A DNA stretch of 22,602 nt. Source: Nitrospiraceae bacterium (GTDB lineage Bacteria > Nitrospirota_A > Leptospirillia > Leptospirillales > Leptospirillaceae). The notes beneath the pieces were generated by a model. The model did not search any database and was not told the DNA's origin. It saw only the letters and a list, made by a program, of their open reading frames with translations. Within the stretch, counting starts at the first letter, position 1; every line of letters starts with the position of its first letter. The translations under genes and the position numbers were made by a program. Below are positions 8,134 through 16,122 of this stretch, one piece after another. The stretch is from positions 1 to 22,602 of the forward strand of contig JAPTWQ010000107.1 of NCBI GenBank assembly GCA_028064945.1, given 5' to 3'.

Positions 8134-9552
8134 CTACCGGCTGCAGCCAACCGTTTTCCTGAAACGGTCAATCAGGAAGTAACAGACAGAAGACAAAATG
8201 ATTGTAGGGATGACAAATCCCGAAAGGCGGCCCGCCGCAGGAAAAAATTGACGGGCCGCATAAAAAAAGGCGACCCCGAGTCCAAGAGCCAGAAAGCCCC
8301 CCGGATTGAAGCCTCCCCTCCCCCCCCAGAGAGACGAACGGTCGTCTCCAAAGGCAAAATCATCTCTGGACAGTTGACCTTTGCGGCAAAAGAAATAGTC
8401 GGTCAGGACAATCGACCAGAGAGGAATGAATATTCCTCCGATTGTCGTCAAAAAAGAGGTGAAATAGGATAGAAACGAGGAAAAGAGAAGAGGAAGAAAG
8501 GCCGTGAAACCCTGGGTAATTGAGACGGCACGAAGCGATTTCCCGACATTTTCCGGGTCTTTTTCCGGGAAAAGGGAAGAGAGCCCCATCCCGGCGCCAT
8601 AAAGATTGGATGCGCTCACACTGATCGAAGACAGAAGAATCACCCCGAGGGCCACGAATCCAAGCCCCATCCCGGAAAGCATCCTGCCTGGATCCGAATC
8701 GGCCATATCAAAATGGCCTCTTGACACGGCAAGTCCAAGCATCGATATCGCTCCAACCCCCACAAACCAGGTCTGTCCCGTCCAAAGCCCCCAGAATGCT
8801 CCCTGTGTTGCGCTCTTCCGTGATGTGGCATGTCTGGCAAAATCACCGACCTGAAGCCACGTCCAGATATTGATGAAACTGATATCGACCAATGCTCCCG
8901 GCGACAGGGGGGACGAAGGTTCAGGCAAATGGGGCCAGTGGGCGAAACCCCATTTTTCAAGGACAATCCATGATTCCCACCCGGCAAAAAAAAGAAGGCC
9001 CACAGAAGAGACCCACTTGAGAAGCCGGATGGCCGGGAGACCAAATGCCACAACCGTGCCCTGAAGGATTGCTATAAAAAGAAGGCTTGAGACAGTAGCC
9101 CCAAAACCATGAAGCCCCATCAGGGCCAGGATCGAGGTAGCCCCCATATAGGTCGTCACCGTTGTCCACCCAAGCTGGACAAGCGTTTCCATCGGCCCCA
9201 GGAACATTCTCGCGCCCACAACGCCAAGAACCGGACGGGCAAGCATGACCGTCGAAGCGCCTGTCTTTCTTGAGATATAGGCAAGTGACGCCCATGGAAG
9301 GATAATAAGGGGGGTGAGGAGAAAGATGTTTCCCAGCAGAAAAGGCAACCCCGACAAGGCGAGAAGACCACCAAAATACCAGCTCGAGGCGTTGGCAGAG
9401 TCACCAAACCAGTTCCAGAAGTTGTCCATAAAGCCCAGACGACCAACGGGCCCGGATTCGACGGGGGCTCCCGAATGAACGTCGGATGGCGGGAGATCCA
9501 AGATTTGCCTCCAGCCGGTCAGAATGTCTTTTGTTTGCAATCCCATTGCCAC
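8134..9552 (-). CDS. NCS1-family (nucleobase:cation symporter-1) permease
   Basis: A 472-residue integral membrane protein with about twelve helices, the usual length of the NCS1 family (cytosine, purine, allantoin, hydantoin or thiamine-precursor symporters). Supporting segments are the WNWFGDSANASSWYFGG entry into helix 1, the loop GDFARHATSRKSATQG matching the conserved GDFARyA-type signature near mid-protein, and SISVSASNLYGAGMGLSSLFP followed by YFTSFLTTIGGIFIPLWSIVLTDYFF late in the chain. The GTG at 9552 is used as start; ATG at 9546 is an alternative, and neither has a strong ribosome site. The substrate cannot be read from the sequence, and no nucleobase or thiamine enzyme lies nearby. 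Only 41 bp separate it from the divergent small membrane-protein gene. The NDH-2 gene follows in the same direction. Confidence 0.85.
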   Translation of the reverse strand: MAMGLQTKDILTGWRQILDLPPSDVHSGAPVESGPVGRLGFMDNFWNWFGDSANASSWYFGGLLALSGLPFLLGNIFLLTPLIILPWASLAYISRKTGASTVMLARPVLGVVGARMFLGPMETLVQLGWTTVTTYMGATSILALMGLHGFGATVSSLLFIAILQGTVVAFGLPAIRLLKWVSSVGLLFFAGWESWIVLEKWGFAHWPHLPEPSSPLSPGALVDISFINIWTWLQVGDFARHATSRKSATQGAFWGLWTGQTWFVGVGAISMLGLAVSRGHFDMADSDPGRMLSGMGLGFVALGVILLSSISVSASNLYGAGMGLSSLFPEKDPENVGKSLRAVSITQGFTAFLPLLFSSFLSYFTSFLTTIGGIFIPLWSIVLTDYFFCRKGQLSRDDFAFGDDRSSLWGGRGGFNPGGFLALGLGVAFFYAARQFFPAAGRLSGFVIPTIILSSVCYFLIDRFRKTVGCSR

Positions 9553-9593
9553 AGTGATAGTTTAAGGGAGAATCAGCGCGAAGGAAAGGACCC

Positions 9594-9776
9594 ATGTCAG
9601 GACAAGAAGAATATAATCGCCTCTCTCATATGAGCGTCTTTCTGGTCTACGGCCTTCTGGTCGTCATGGCCGGAGGAATCCTTGTTATTTTTTTCCAATG
9701 GATCTACCAGCGATTCATACGAAAAGAGCCTCCTCCCGTATACACCGAAAAACCTCGCCTTTTCAAAAAGGACTGA
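9594..9776 (+). CDS. Small single-helix membrane protein, unknown function
   Basis: A 60-residue ORF with a strong ribosome site (AAGGAAAGGA, 9581-9590) just before the ATG, which argues for real translation. It has one predicted membrane helix (about residues 14-36, VFLVYGLLVVMAGGILVIFF), then an aromatic/basic boundary (WIYQRFIRK) and a short proline-rich, basic tail (PPPVYTEKPRLFKKD) probably in the cytoplasm. This layout is typical of small accessory subunits of respiratory or transport complexes, but no family is recognised. It is divergent from the NCS1 permease gene by 41 bp, so the two promoters must overlap or lie in coding sequence. The next gene, der, is 164 bp downstream. Confidence 0.65.
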   Translation: MSGQEEYNRLSHMSVFLVYGLLVVMAGGILVIFFQWIYQRFIRKEPPPVYTEKPRLFKKD

Positions 9777-9940
9777 TCCTTCCAGAAAATTGAACCCATC
9801 CGGAGAGGATCCTTCGATCAACCTATGGATGAAACCCGGATAGATCCAAGAATCCGGAACAGCCCTCAAATGGCGGGAAGCATACCGTTTGCCCCTTTGA
9901 TGGCCGTCAATATCCATGCCCACCTGTCCAGGAGGTTTTG

Positions 9941-11344
9941 TTGGCCCTGCCACCGCTCATAGCGATATTGGGACGACCCAATGTCGGAAAGTCCACACTG
10001 TTCAACCGGCTTCTGGGCAACAGGGAAGCCATTGTCGAAGATCGACCGGGTGTCACCCGGGACAGGCATTACGGAAGAGGCACCCACGGCCGCTTTCATT
10101 TCCGTCTCGTCGACACCGGCGGAATTGTCTTCCGGGATGATCACCCCCTCGGTTCGGCTATCCAGAAGCAGGCCCTTTTCGCACTGGAAGAAGCCGATGC
10201 CCTGATCTATACGATGGATGGCATCGAGGGCTACAACCCTATCGACCAGGATGTCATCGACTTTGTAAGGGCGAGCGGAAAACCTGCCGTTTTTGTCGTC
10301 AACAAAATTGACGGAACAAACGCGGAAGCGAGGCTGATGGACTTCTACCAGCATGGAGTCTCGCCACTCATCGGCATCTCAGCAGCCCATGGACGAAACA
10401 TCAATGAAGTCCTGACCCCCTTTATCCCCATCATGACCGAAGAACCCGAAGAGACACTCGATGTCCCGATCCGTTTTACGGAAGAGGACGGGGAAGATGC
10501 CAGGAAATGGATCGCCCGACGCCAGCTGGCCCCCGCCAGAGTTGCAATCGTCGGGAGACCGAATGTCGGCAAGTCAACGCTGGTCAACCGCATTCTGGGT
10601 TCCGAACGACTGGTCACAAGCCCTATCCCCGGAACGACAAGAGATGCAATCGACACGCTCGTTCACTGGGGCGACAAGGATTACCACCTGATCGATACCG
10701 CAGGAATCCGAAAAAGGGGAAAAGTAGCCGAAGCTTCGGAGCTTTATGCACAGATCAGGACCGAACAGGCGATTATCAACTCTGAAATATCGATCGTCCT
10801 CCTCTCCGCCGAGGATGGACTAACCGATGGAGACCTGCGGATCATCAGGGAGGTCATCGACAAGCGCCGGGGACTGATCCTTGCGTGGAACAAGTGGGAC
10901 CTGCTCAAAGGGGGCCAAACGGAAGGAAAGGCCAAGGGCTTTGCCGAAATACGGGAAAAGTATCCTTTTCTCGCCTTCGCTCCGATGTCTTCCTGCTCCG
11001 GATTGACCGGACTTCATATCCAGAAGCTTTTCACGCAGATAGACCTGGTCCGGAAGTGGTATTATGAGCGGATTCCAACGGCCAAACTCAATGCCATCAT
11101 TGGACCGCTCATGGCGATGACTCCCCCTCCAAGACTCAAGAACTATCCTGTCAGGGTCTTCTACACAACCCAGATCCAGGTTGCGCCTTCGGTCTTTGTC
11201 ATGTTTGCCAATCGACCGGAAGGGATCTCCATGCAGTACCGCCAGTTCATATCGAGAAAGATCCGGGAAACGTACCCCTTCACCGGGGTTCCGTTTTCAA
11301 TAAGGGTCCAGTCCAAAAATGAGGGTCGTGACGAGGAAAGCTGA
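9941..11344 (+). CDS. der: Ribosome-assembly GTPase Der (EngA)
   Basis: A 467-residue tandem GTPase required for 50S subunit maturation in the cytoplasm. First G domain: P-loop GRPNVGKST (11-19), DTGG (58-61), NKID (121-124). Second G domain: GRPNVGKST (205-213), DTAG (252-255), NKWD (317-320). The C-terminal KH-like RNA-binding domain occupies about 378-460 (TPPPRLKNYPVRVFYTTQ and FANRPEGISMQYRQFI are characteristic). Length and order are standard. The start is non-ATG: two TTG codons occur in tandem (9938, 9941). GGAGG (9931-9935) sits two bases from the first and five from the second, so 9941 is preferred, giving the usual MALPPLIAILGRPNVGKS opening. Confidence 0.95.
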   Translation: MALPPLIAILGRPNVGKSTLFNRLLGNREAIVEDRPGVTRDRHYGRGTHGRFHFRLVDTGGIVFRDDHPLGSAIQKQALFALEEADALIYTMDGIEGYNPIDQDVIDFVRASGKPAVFVVNKIDGTNAEARLMDFYQHGVSPLIGISAAHGRNINEVLTPFIPIMTEEPEETLDVPIRFTEEDGEDARKWIARRQLAPARVAIVGRPNVGKSTLVNRILGSERLVTSPIPGTTRDAIDTLVHWGDKDYHLIDTAGIRKRGKVAEASELYAQIRTEQAIINSEISIVLLSAEDGLTDGDLRIIREVIDKRRGLILAWNKWDLLKGGQTEGKAKGFAEIREKYPFLAFAPMSSCSGLTGLHIQKLFTQIDLVRKWYYERIPTAKLNAIIGPLMAMTPPPRLKNYPVRVFYTTQIQVAPSVFVMFANRPEGISMQYRQFISRKIRETYPFTGVPFSIRVQSKNEGRDEES

Positions 11345-11465
11345 CAGGAGCGACCTCTGTGACGCCTCCCCACGGATGAATCCGGGGGCTACCACCGAAA
11401 CCCGAGCTCGAGTCTTGAAATAGATATTAAAATTTGCCCCTGCTGTTTTGACAAAAAACAGAGAG

Positions 11466-11497
11466 AAAAGGCCATCCCCTTCCAGAGATGGCCTTTT
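11466..11497. terminator. Bidirectional rho-independent terminator between der and ppsA
   Basis: AAAAGGCCATC (11466-11476) and GATGGCCTTTT (11487-11497) form a perfect 11-bp inverted repeat around a 10-nt loop. The A-run on one side and the T-run on the other give an oligo-U tail in both directions. It sits 122 bp after der and 31 bp after ppsA, so it serves both convergent genes. Confidence 0.88.
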
Positions 11498-11527
11498 GGG
11501 GAACCGGAAAACAAACCTTTTCGGAAC

Positions 11528-13936
11528 CTACTTCTTGTCCCTCATCGATTTCTCAACTTCCAAGATCTTAAGAGTGGTCTTGATCACCGTATCCGGGTTC
11601 AGGGACATCGATTCGATCCCCATCCGGACCAGGGCTTCCGCGACTTCAGGATAATCGCTTGGCGCCTGTCCGCAGATTCCGGAGTGAACCTTGTTGCGTC
11701 TCGTCCCCTCAACGGCAAGACGGATCAGTTCCAGAACACCGGGATCTCTCTCGTCGAAGGACTCTGCAAGAATTTCCGAGTCACGGTCCACACCCAGGGT
11801 CAGTTGCGTCAGATCATTGGAACCGATCGAAAATCCGTCAAAATGTTTTGCAAACGCATCGATCTGAATGATGTTGTTCGGAATTTCGCACATGACGTAA
11901 ACTTCAAGGCCATTTTCTCCCCGGACAAGTCCATTCTCCCGGAGAACTTCAATGACCCCCTGCGCTTCCTTGACGGTCCTGCAAAAGGGAATCATGATCC
12001 GGACGTTTGTCAGCCCCATTTCATTTCGAACCCGCTTGATTGCCTGACACTCAAGGGCAAACCCCTCACGGTAGCGCGGGCTCACATAACGTGATGCGCC
12101 CCGGAAACCCAGCATCGGATTTTCTTCATGCGGCTCAAAGTAGGTCCCGCCGATCAGGCTTGCATATTCATTGGACTTGAAATCGCTCATCCTGACCGTC
12201 ACCGGTTTTGGATAGAAGGCGGCACCGATCGTTCCGATTCCGAACGCCAGCTTTTCGACAAAGTATTCCTTCTTGTCGGGATACCCGAGGGTAAGGCTGT
12301 CAATCTGGGCGGCGACCTTCGGATCGGTGACCTTTTCGGGGTGAACAAGCGCCATCGGATGGATCTTGATAAACCCGTTGACAATGAATTCCATCCTGGC
12401 AAGCCCGACACCATCATTCGGGATAAAGGAATGTCCGAAGGCCTGGTCCGGATCCCCAAGGTTCATCATGATCTTTGTTTTCGGCCGCTCAAGGTTGTCG
12501 AGTTTTGTCCTGTCGACATGGAACTTGAGGATCCCTTCAAGAACCATTCCGGTATCACCCTGGGCGCAGGAAACAGTGACCTCCTGCCCACTCTCCAGTT
12601 GATCGGTTGCACCTTCCGCACCGACAACGGCGGGGATCCCGAGCTCCCGGCTGACAATTGCAGCATGGCAGGTTCTGCCGCCGCGATTCGTGATAATCGC
12701 CGCAGCAGTTTTCATGACCGGCTCCCAGTCCGGAGTGGTCGTTTCCGCAACGAGAACTTCCCCCGGCTTGAAATCACGGATCTGGGCGAGGTCGCGAATG
12801 ACATGGACCTTTCCTGCCGCAATTCTCTGGCCTACGGATTTTCCGCGAACAAGAACCTTGCTCTTCTCATCAAGAGTAAAAGACTCGAGGTAGTCGCCCT
12901 TTTTCTTCTGGGACTCCACCGTCTCAGGCCTTGCCTGAACAAGGAAGATCTCACCGGACACACCGTCCTTGGCCCATTCCATGTCCATCGGACGGTGCTC
13001 ACCTGCATGTTTCGAATAATGCTCCTCGACCTTGACCGCATAATCCGCAAGGATGAGAATCTCTTCGTTGGTCAGGCAGAATTTACGGGCATCTTCGCCG
13101 GAAACCCTCTCGTTATGGACGGTATCCTTCGTGACGCCTTCGGAGTAGACCATCCTGAACTGCTTCTGGCCAAGGTTCTTCCGGATGATCGCCTTTTTTC
13201 CCTGCTTGAAGGTTTCCTTGAAAACGTAGAACTCATCCGGATCCACATTTCCCTGAACGACATTCTCTCCAAGACCATAGGCACCGGTAATGAACACAAC
13301 ATCCCGGAAACCTGTTTCCGTATCGATGGAAAACATGACGCCCGATGAAGCCTTGTCGGAACGGACCATCTTCATCACGCAAATCGAAAGGCCAACGTCA
13401 AAATGGGTAAATCCCTTGTCTACACGGTAAGAGATGGCCCGATCCGTAAAAAGGGAGGCAAAACACTTGAGGCAGGCCTCCCTGAGCTGCTGGAGTCCCC
13501 GGATATTAAGATAGGTGTCCTGCTGGCCGGCAAAGGAGGCCGTTGGAAGATCTTCCGCTGTTGCAGAGCTTCGGACAGCAACATCCGGATTTTCTCCATA
13601 TTCCTTGGCCAGCTTTTCATAGGCCTGGACAATTTCTGCCCAGAGGTCTTCCGGAATCACCGCGCCAAGGATCAGATCCCGGGCTTTTTTTCCGCGACGG
13701 GCCAGATCATCCATATTGTCCCGGTCAAGTCCGGTCAGGGTATCCTTGAGCATGGCGAGGATCCCGGCAGACTCCAGAATGTGCCAGTAGGCCTCCGCCG
13801 TAATGGCAAAACCGTTTGGAACCTTGACACCAGCTGGCACCAGCTCCTGATAAGCTTCACCCAACGAAGCATTTTTGCCTCCAACCGATGGAAGGTCTGT
13901 CAGCCTTATCTCATTAAAAAACTTAATGTATTTCAT
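11528..13936 (-). CDS. ppsA: Phosphoenolpyruvate synthase (pyruvate, water dikinase)
   Basis: Converts pyruvate, ATP and water to PEP, AMP and phosphate in the cytoplasm, the entry to gluconeogenesis and to carbon assimilation from pyruvate. The 802-residue product has the N-terminal ATP/pyruvate-binding domain (SVGGKNASLGE at 17-27; VAVRSSATAEDLPTASFAGQQDTYLN at about 119-144). The swivelling phosphohistidine domain carries GGRTCHAA, with catalytic His424. The C-terminal PEP/pyruvate barrel has IGSNDLTQ and the CGQAPSDYP loop with the catalytic Cys near 755. The sequence around the histidine and the length match PpsA rather than plant-type PPDK. Start chosen at ATG 13936 with AGGGAGAG seven bases upstream; the open frame extends to 14020, but that extension has no homologous look. 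It lies downstream of the sigma-54 activator gene with its own predicted promoter. Confidence 0.95.
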   Translation of the reverse strand: MKYIKFFNEIRLTDLPSVGGKNASLGEAYQELVPAGVKVPNGFAITAEAYWHILESAGILAMLKDTLTGLDRDNMDDLARRGKKARDLILGAVIPEDLWAEIVQAYEKLAKEYGENPDVAVRSSATAEDLPTASFAGQQDTYLNIRGLQQLREACLKCFASLFTDRAISYRVDKGFTHFDVGLSICVMKMVRSDKASSGVMFSIDTETGFRDVVFITGAYGLGENVVQGNVDPDEFYVFKETFKQGKKAIIRKNLGQKQFRMVYSEGVTKDTVHNERVSGEDARKFCLTNEEILILADYAVKVEEHYSKHAGEHRPMDMEWAKDGVSGEIFLVQARPETVESQKKKGDYLESFTLDEKSKVLVRGKSVGQRIAAGKVHVIRDLAQIRDFKPGEVLVAETTTPDWEPVMKTAAAIITNRGGRTCHAAIVSRELGIPAVVGAEGATDQLESGQEVTVSCAQGDTGMVLEGILKFHVDRTKLDNLERPKTKIMMNLGDPDQAFGHSFIPNDGVGLARMEFIVNGFIKIHPMALVHPEKVTDPKVAAQIDSLTLGYPDKKEYFVEKLAFGIGTIGAAFYPKPVTVRMSDFKSNEYASLIGGTYFEPHEENPMLGFRGASRYVSPRYREGFALECQAIKRVRNEMGLTNVRIMIPFCRTVKEAQGVIEVLRENGLVRGENGLEVYVMCEIPNNIIQIDAFAKHFDGFSIGSNDLTQLTLGVDRDSEILAESFDERDPGVLELIRLAVEGTRRNKVHSGICGQAPSDYPEVAEALVRMGIESMSLNPDTVIKTTLKILEVEKSMRDKK

Positions 13937-14019
13937 GCGCCATCTCTCCCTTGCCGAACAAAAAAATCGCCCCGGCCCTTCGTACGAGTTCACCAAAAAT
14001 CCTGCACACACACTCTCCA

Positions 14020-14048
14020 AAGATAGGGAATTTCATCAAAATAATCAA
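14020..14048 (-). promoter_or_regulatory. Predicted sigma-70-type promoter of ppsA
   Basis: On the minus strand TTGATT (14043-14048) and TATCTT (14020-14025) are 17 bases apart, placing the transcript start about 75 nt before the ppsA ATG. A hairpin (14049-14077) abuts the -35 element. No -24/-12 element is visible here, so the adjacent sigma-54 activator probably does not control ppsA directly. Confidence 0.45.
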
Positions 14049-14077
14049 GGAAGCCGGCATTTTCTTCCGGCCCTTCC
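14049..14077 (-). terminator. Possible terminator after the sigma-54 activator gene
   Basis: On the minus strand GGAAG, a two-base bulge, CCGG, a 9-nt loop, then CCGG and CTTCC form an imperfect stem, followed by TTGATTATTTT. The tail is only partly T-rich, so termination would be leaky. It may also act as a dyad next to the ppsA promoter. Confidence 0.35.
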
Positions 14078-14093
14078 GATGCTTCTTCCCCCG

Positions 14094-15044
14094 CTAAAGA
14101 ACTGACTTGTCAGGATGATGCTGTCGCACTTTTCGCTTGTAGGTCGTCGTCGAAAGCCCGGTCAGTTCCGTCCCCAGCCGAAGGTTGCCTCCGGATTTCC
14201 TGATCGCATCCTGAATATAACTGCGTTCAAATCCTTCAAGTGCGACACAGAAAGCAGGGAAGATCTCCTCCTCCGTCGACACACCGAAATGATCCCATTC
14301 AAGCGGTCCGGATCCGCAAAAAAGAGTGGCACGCTCGGTTTTTCTTGAAAGTTCGCGAATGTTCCCTCTCCATTCATGAGACTCGATCCGGTCAAGAAGC
14401 TTTCTTGAATAGGAGGGGGCAGGCTTTCTGAAGCGATCAGAATACTGCGCCAGAAAATATTGAAACAGGGGAACAATATCCTCCCGGCGCTCACGCAGGG
14501 GAGGAAGGGTCACGCTGAATGTGGCAAGCCGGAAATACAGGTCTTCCCGAAGAATTTTCTCATCTTTCATTTCACTTAAAGAGGCATTGCTCGCAACGAC
14601 AACGCGGGCAGATGTTTTCTTCGTTTCAAGCCCTCCGACAGGGAGATAGGTGGCCGTTTCAAGAACGCGAAGAAGTTTCGGCTGATGTTCGGGAAGCATT
14701 GCATTGAACTCGTCGAGAAAGAGCGTTCCTCCATTGGCGGCGGCAAAAAGACCTTCCTTTGCAAGATCCGCACCGGTAAAGGCTCCCCGCACATGGCCAA
14801 AAAAGATCTCCTCGAAAAGTCCCTGAGGGATCCCTCCCATGTTGACCGGAACCAGCATCCCCCTGTTCCGGGGAGAGAGCTCGTGGAGGCACTGGACAAA
14901 AAGCTCCTTCCCCGTCCCTGTCTCTCCCTCGACAACAACCGGAATGTCGTGCGGAGCCAGAAGACGCATCCGTTCAATGATTCGTGAGAACGCCGGAGAC
15001 CGGGTCTTTAAGAACATACGAAGAAATCCGCTTTCAAGGTCCAA
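14094..15044 (-). CDS. Sigma-54-dependent transcriptional activator without a sensory domain
   Basis: A 316-residue bacterial enhancer-binding protein that uses ATP to open RpoN-RNA polymerase promoters. AAA+ domain: Walker A GETGTGKE (40-47), the sigma-54-contact loop GAFTGA (87-92) fully conserved, Walker B GGTLFLDE (105-112), the arginine-finger region REDLYFRL (166-173) and sensor II WRGNIREL (225-232; more usual is WPGN). The C-terminal Fis-type helix-turn-helix covers about 276-308 (IRKSGGNLRLGTELTGLSTTTYKRKV). Only about 17 residues precede the AAA+ domain, so there is no receiver, GAF or PAS input, a PspF-like layout. Control is then by expression level or a partner protein. The TTG at 15044 is the first valid start, after a stop codon upstream, with AAGGAAAAG before it. 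It is divergent from a gene with a sigma-54 promoter. Confidence 0.92.
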   Translation of the reverse strand: MDLESGFLRMFLKTRSPAFSRIIERMRLLAPHDIPVVVEGETGTGKELFVQCLHELSPRNRGMLVPVNMGGIPQGLFEEIFFGHVRGAFTGADLAKEGLFAAANGGTLFLDEFNAMLPEHQPKLLRVLETATYLPVGGLETKKTSARVVVASNASLSEMKDEKILREDLYFRLATFSVTLPPLRERREDIVPLFQYFLAQYSDRFRKPAPSYSRKLLDRIESHEWRGNIRELSRKTERATLFCGSGPLEWDHFGVSTEEEIFPAFCVALEGFERSYIQDAIRKSGGNLRLGTELTGLSTTTYKRKVRQHHPDKSVL

Positions 15045-15277
15045 ATTCTTTTCCTTTTCCTGATCGTCACAAAATACCGGTTTTATTTTTACGAAAAAAA
15101 CTGACCACGAAATTCTATGGTCCAGTCATGAACGAAATAAAGACGGCAAATCATGGGACTGCAGAAGGATCCTTGATCAGGTTCGAAAAATGGGATGTCC
15201 TTGAGTCACTCTTTCCAGGGAAACGGGGGAATCCCATTGATTGAAAAATTTTAAAGATCGTCTGCCAAACCAAATTA

Positions 15278-15302
15278 TGTTGACATGTTGACATTATTGT
15301 CA
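15278..15302. promoter_or_regulatory. Candidate enhancer/operator: tandem TGTTGACA plus palindrome TGACA-N4-TGTCA
   Basis: TGTTGACA is repeated in tandem (15278-15285 and 15286-15293). The second copy merges into the palindrome TGACA TTAT TGTCA (15289-15302). Relative to the predicted sigma-54 start near 15383 this lies at about -105 to -80, a normal distance for an activator binding site. Binding by the divergent activator is inferred. Confidence 0.45.
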
Positions 15303-15316
15303 TTTCTAGTTACGCT
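15288..15316 (+). promoter_or_regulatory. Possible sigma-70 promoter overlapping the palindrome
   Basis: Perfect TTGACA (15288-15293), 17 bases, then TACGCT (15311-15316), which keeps T-A and the final T of the -10 consensus. If active it would give basal transcription of the exported-protein gene, and a protein bound at the palindrome would block it. Confidence 0.35.
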
Positions 15317-15356
15317 ATAAAAGCATAAGTCATTCTAAAACAAATTTTTAAAAAAA

Positions 15357-15372
15357 TGGCACAGATGTTGCT
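15357..15372 (+). promoter_or_regulatory. Sigma-54 (RpoN) promoter
   Basis: TGGCAC (15357-15362), five bases, TTGCT (15368-15372): an exact match to the TGGCAC-N5-TTGC consensus, with the invariant GG and GC dinucleotides 12 bases apart. The predicted start is near 15383, about 57 nt before the ATG at 15440. The A-rich tract just upstream and the sigma-54 activator gene next door strengthen the call. Confidence 0.85.
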
Positions 15373-15439
15373 TAGATAATAGCGAAGGCGATGCAATTCT
15401 GAACAAGAGCCCTTTACGAACAGAACAGACGAGGCTGAG

Positions 15440-16102
15440 ATGAAAAACGAGAGATCAATCATAAAAAACCAGTCAGAGCAAGCCATGACAGGACCATATA
15501 ATTCTGAAACCGGATTTTTGAGAACCATTCTGGCCGGTGCCCTCTTCCTCTCCATCCTCTGGGAAGGAAACAATGCACAGTCGGCCGAAGCCGCAGAACG
15601 GCATGCAACGAGCCATCCGGAATATGCCCTCTCCAAAAACAGCCCGGAAAACCTCGTTGGAGTCATTGTCGAGATGAGGACGGGAAAATCCGGAATCACG
15701 AATATGGAAATCAGGTCGTCACAGTCCGGATCGACGGGATGCATCCACACCTCAACCGGAAAGATGGTTGACATCGTGGTCGACCCATCGGTTGTTTACC
15801 ATCCGGAACAGGGGGTCATGGTCATCATGAAAAAACAGCTTTCCCCCGACGTGACAAAACTTTCTCCGGGTGAGTGTGTCAGCGTTTCGGGAGACAGGCT
15901 TCGGGAGATCGATCCGGCAACAGATGAAGACCGGATCGAAATCTCCTCCACGCAAAAAAAATCGTCGAGGATTGAGCGGATGGAAGCATTGAAGATCAGG
16001 ATCGAACCCACGTTGACTGCCGGCTCAACGTCCCGCCCGGCTGGACACCTCCAGCCGACACGCCTGCCAAACTCTGCCTTTAACGTTAGGCAGCCCGCCT
16101 AG
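15440..16102 (+). CDS. Exported protein of unknown function under sigma-54 control
   Basis: A 220-residue product. GAGG five bases before the ATG at 15440 supports this start; ATG 15485 would give a more ordinary signal peptide. A hydrophobic stretch (about residues 28-40, LRTILAGALFLSIL) followed by QSAEA suggests export and cleavage near residue 50. Residues about 70-155 (LVGVIVEMRTGKSGITNMEIRS through VMVIMKKQLSP to CVSVSGDRL) alternate strands in a way that suggests a small OB-like beta-barrel; this is a fold guess. The single mature-region Cys pair (CIH and CVS) could form a disulfide. The tail (about 170-220) is basic, polar and probably disordered. I recognise no family. It is almost certainly the regulatory target of the divergent activator. 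Confidence 0.75.
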   Translation: MKNERSIIKNQSEQAMTGPYNSETGFLRTILAGALFLSILWEGNNAQSAEAAERHATSHPEYALSKNSPENLVGVIVEMRTGKSGITNMEIRSSQSGSTGCIHTSTGKMVDIVVDPSVVYHPEQGVMVIMKKQLSPDVTKLSPGECVSVSGDRLREIDPATDEDRIEISSTQKKSSRIERMEALKIRIEPTLTAGSTSRPAGHLQPTRLPNSAFNVRQPA

Positions 16103-16122
16103 ATCTCCCCCCCACACGGAGT

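Larger units (their letters stand above)
15045..15439. other. 395-bp divergent regulatory region between sigma-54 activator and exported-protein gene
   Basis: AT-rich, especially 15241-15360. It contains a direct repeat and palindrome (15278-15302), a possible sigma-70 promoter, and a near-consensus sigma-54 promoter (15357-15372). A 38-codon frame (15128-15244) has no ribosome site and is not called. I see no clear promoter on the minus strand for the activator gene. Confidence 0.6.

Noticed and set aside
7468..8472. 334-codon plus-strand frame opposite ndh and the NCS1 permease
   Set aside because: It runs antisense across two well-supported genes and its translation has no recognisable domain.
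9823..9960. 45-codon frame (MDETRIDPRIRN...) overlapping the start of der
   Set aside because: No ribosome site at usable spacing, and it runs into the der start in another frame, so it is probably spurious.
12128..13348. 406-codon plus-strand frame opposite ppsA
   Set aside because: Antisense to a complete, motif-verified PEP synthase; its length follows from codon bias in the real gene.
13937..14020. 28-residue N-terminal extension of PEP synthase
   Set aside because: The ATG at 13936 has a well-spaced AGGGAGAG and gives the family's normal start; the extension covers the predicted promoter and leader.
13937..14093. Sigma-54 promoter for ppsA
   Set aside because: The nearest candidate has no TGGCAC or correctly spaced TTGC; a sigma-70-type pair fits better.
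15128..15244. 38-codon frame between the sigma-54 activator and the exported-protein gene
   Set aside because: No ribosome site before the ATG, no recognisable features, and it lies in a regulatory spacer.
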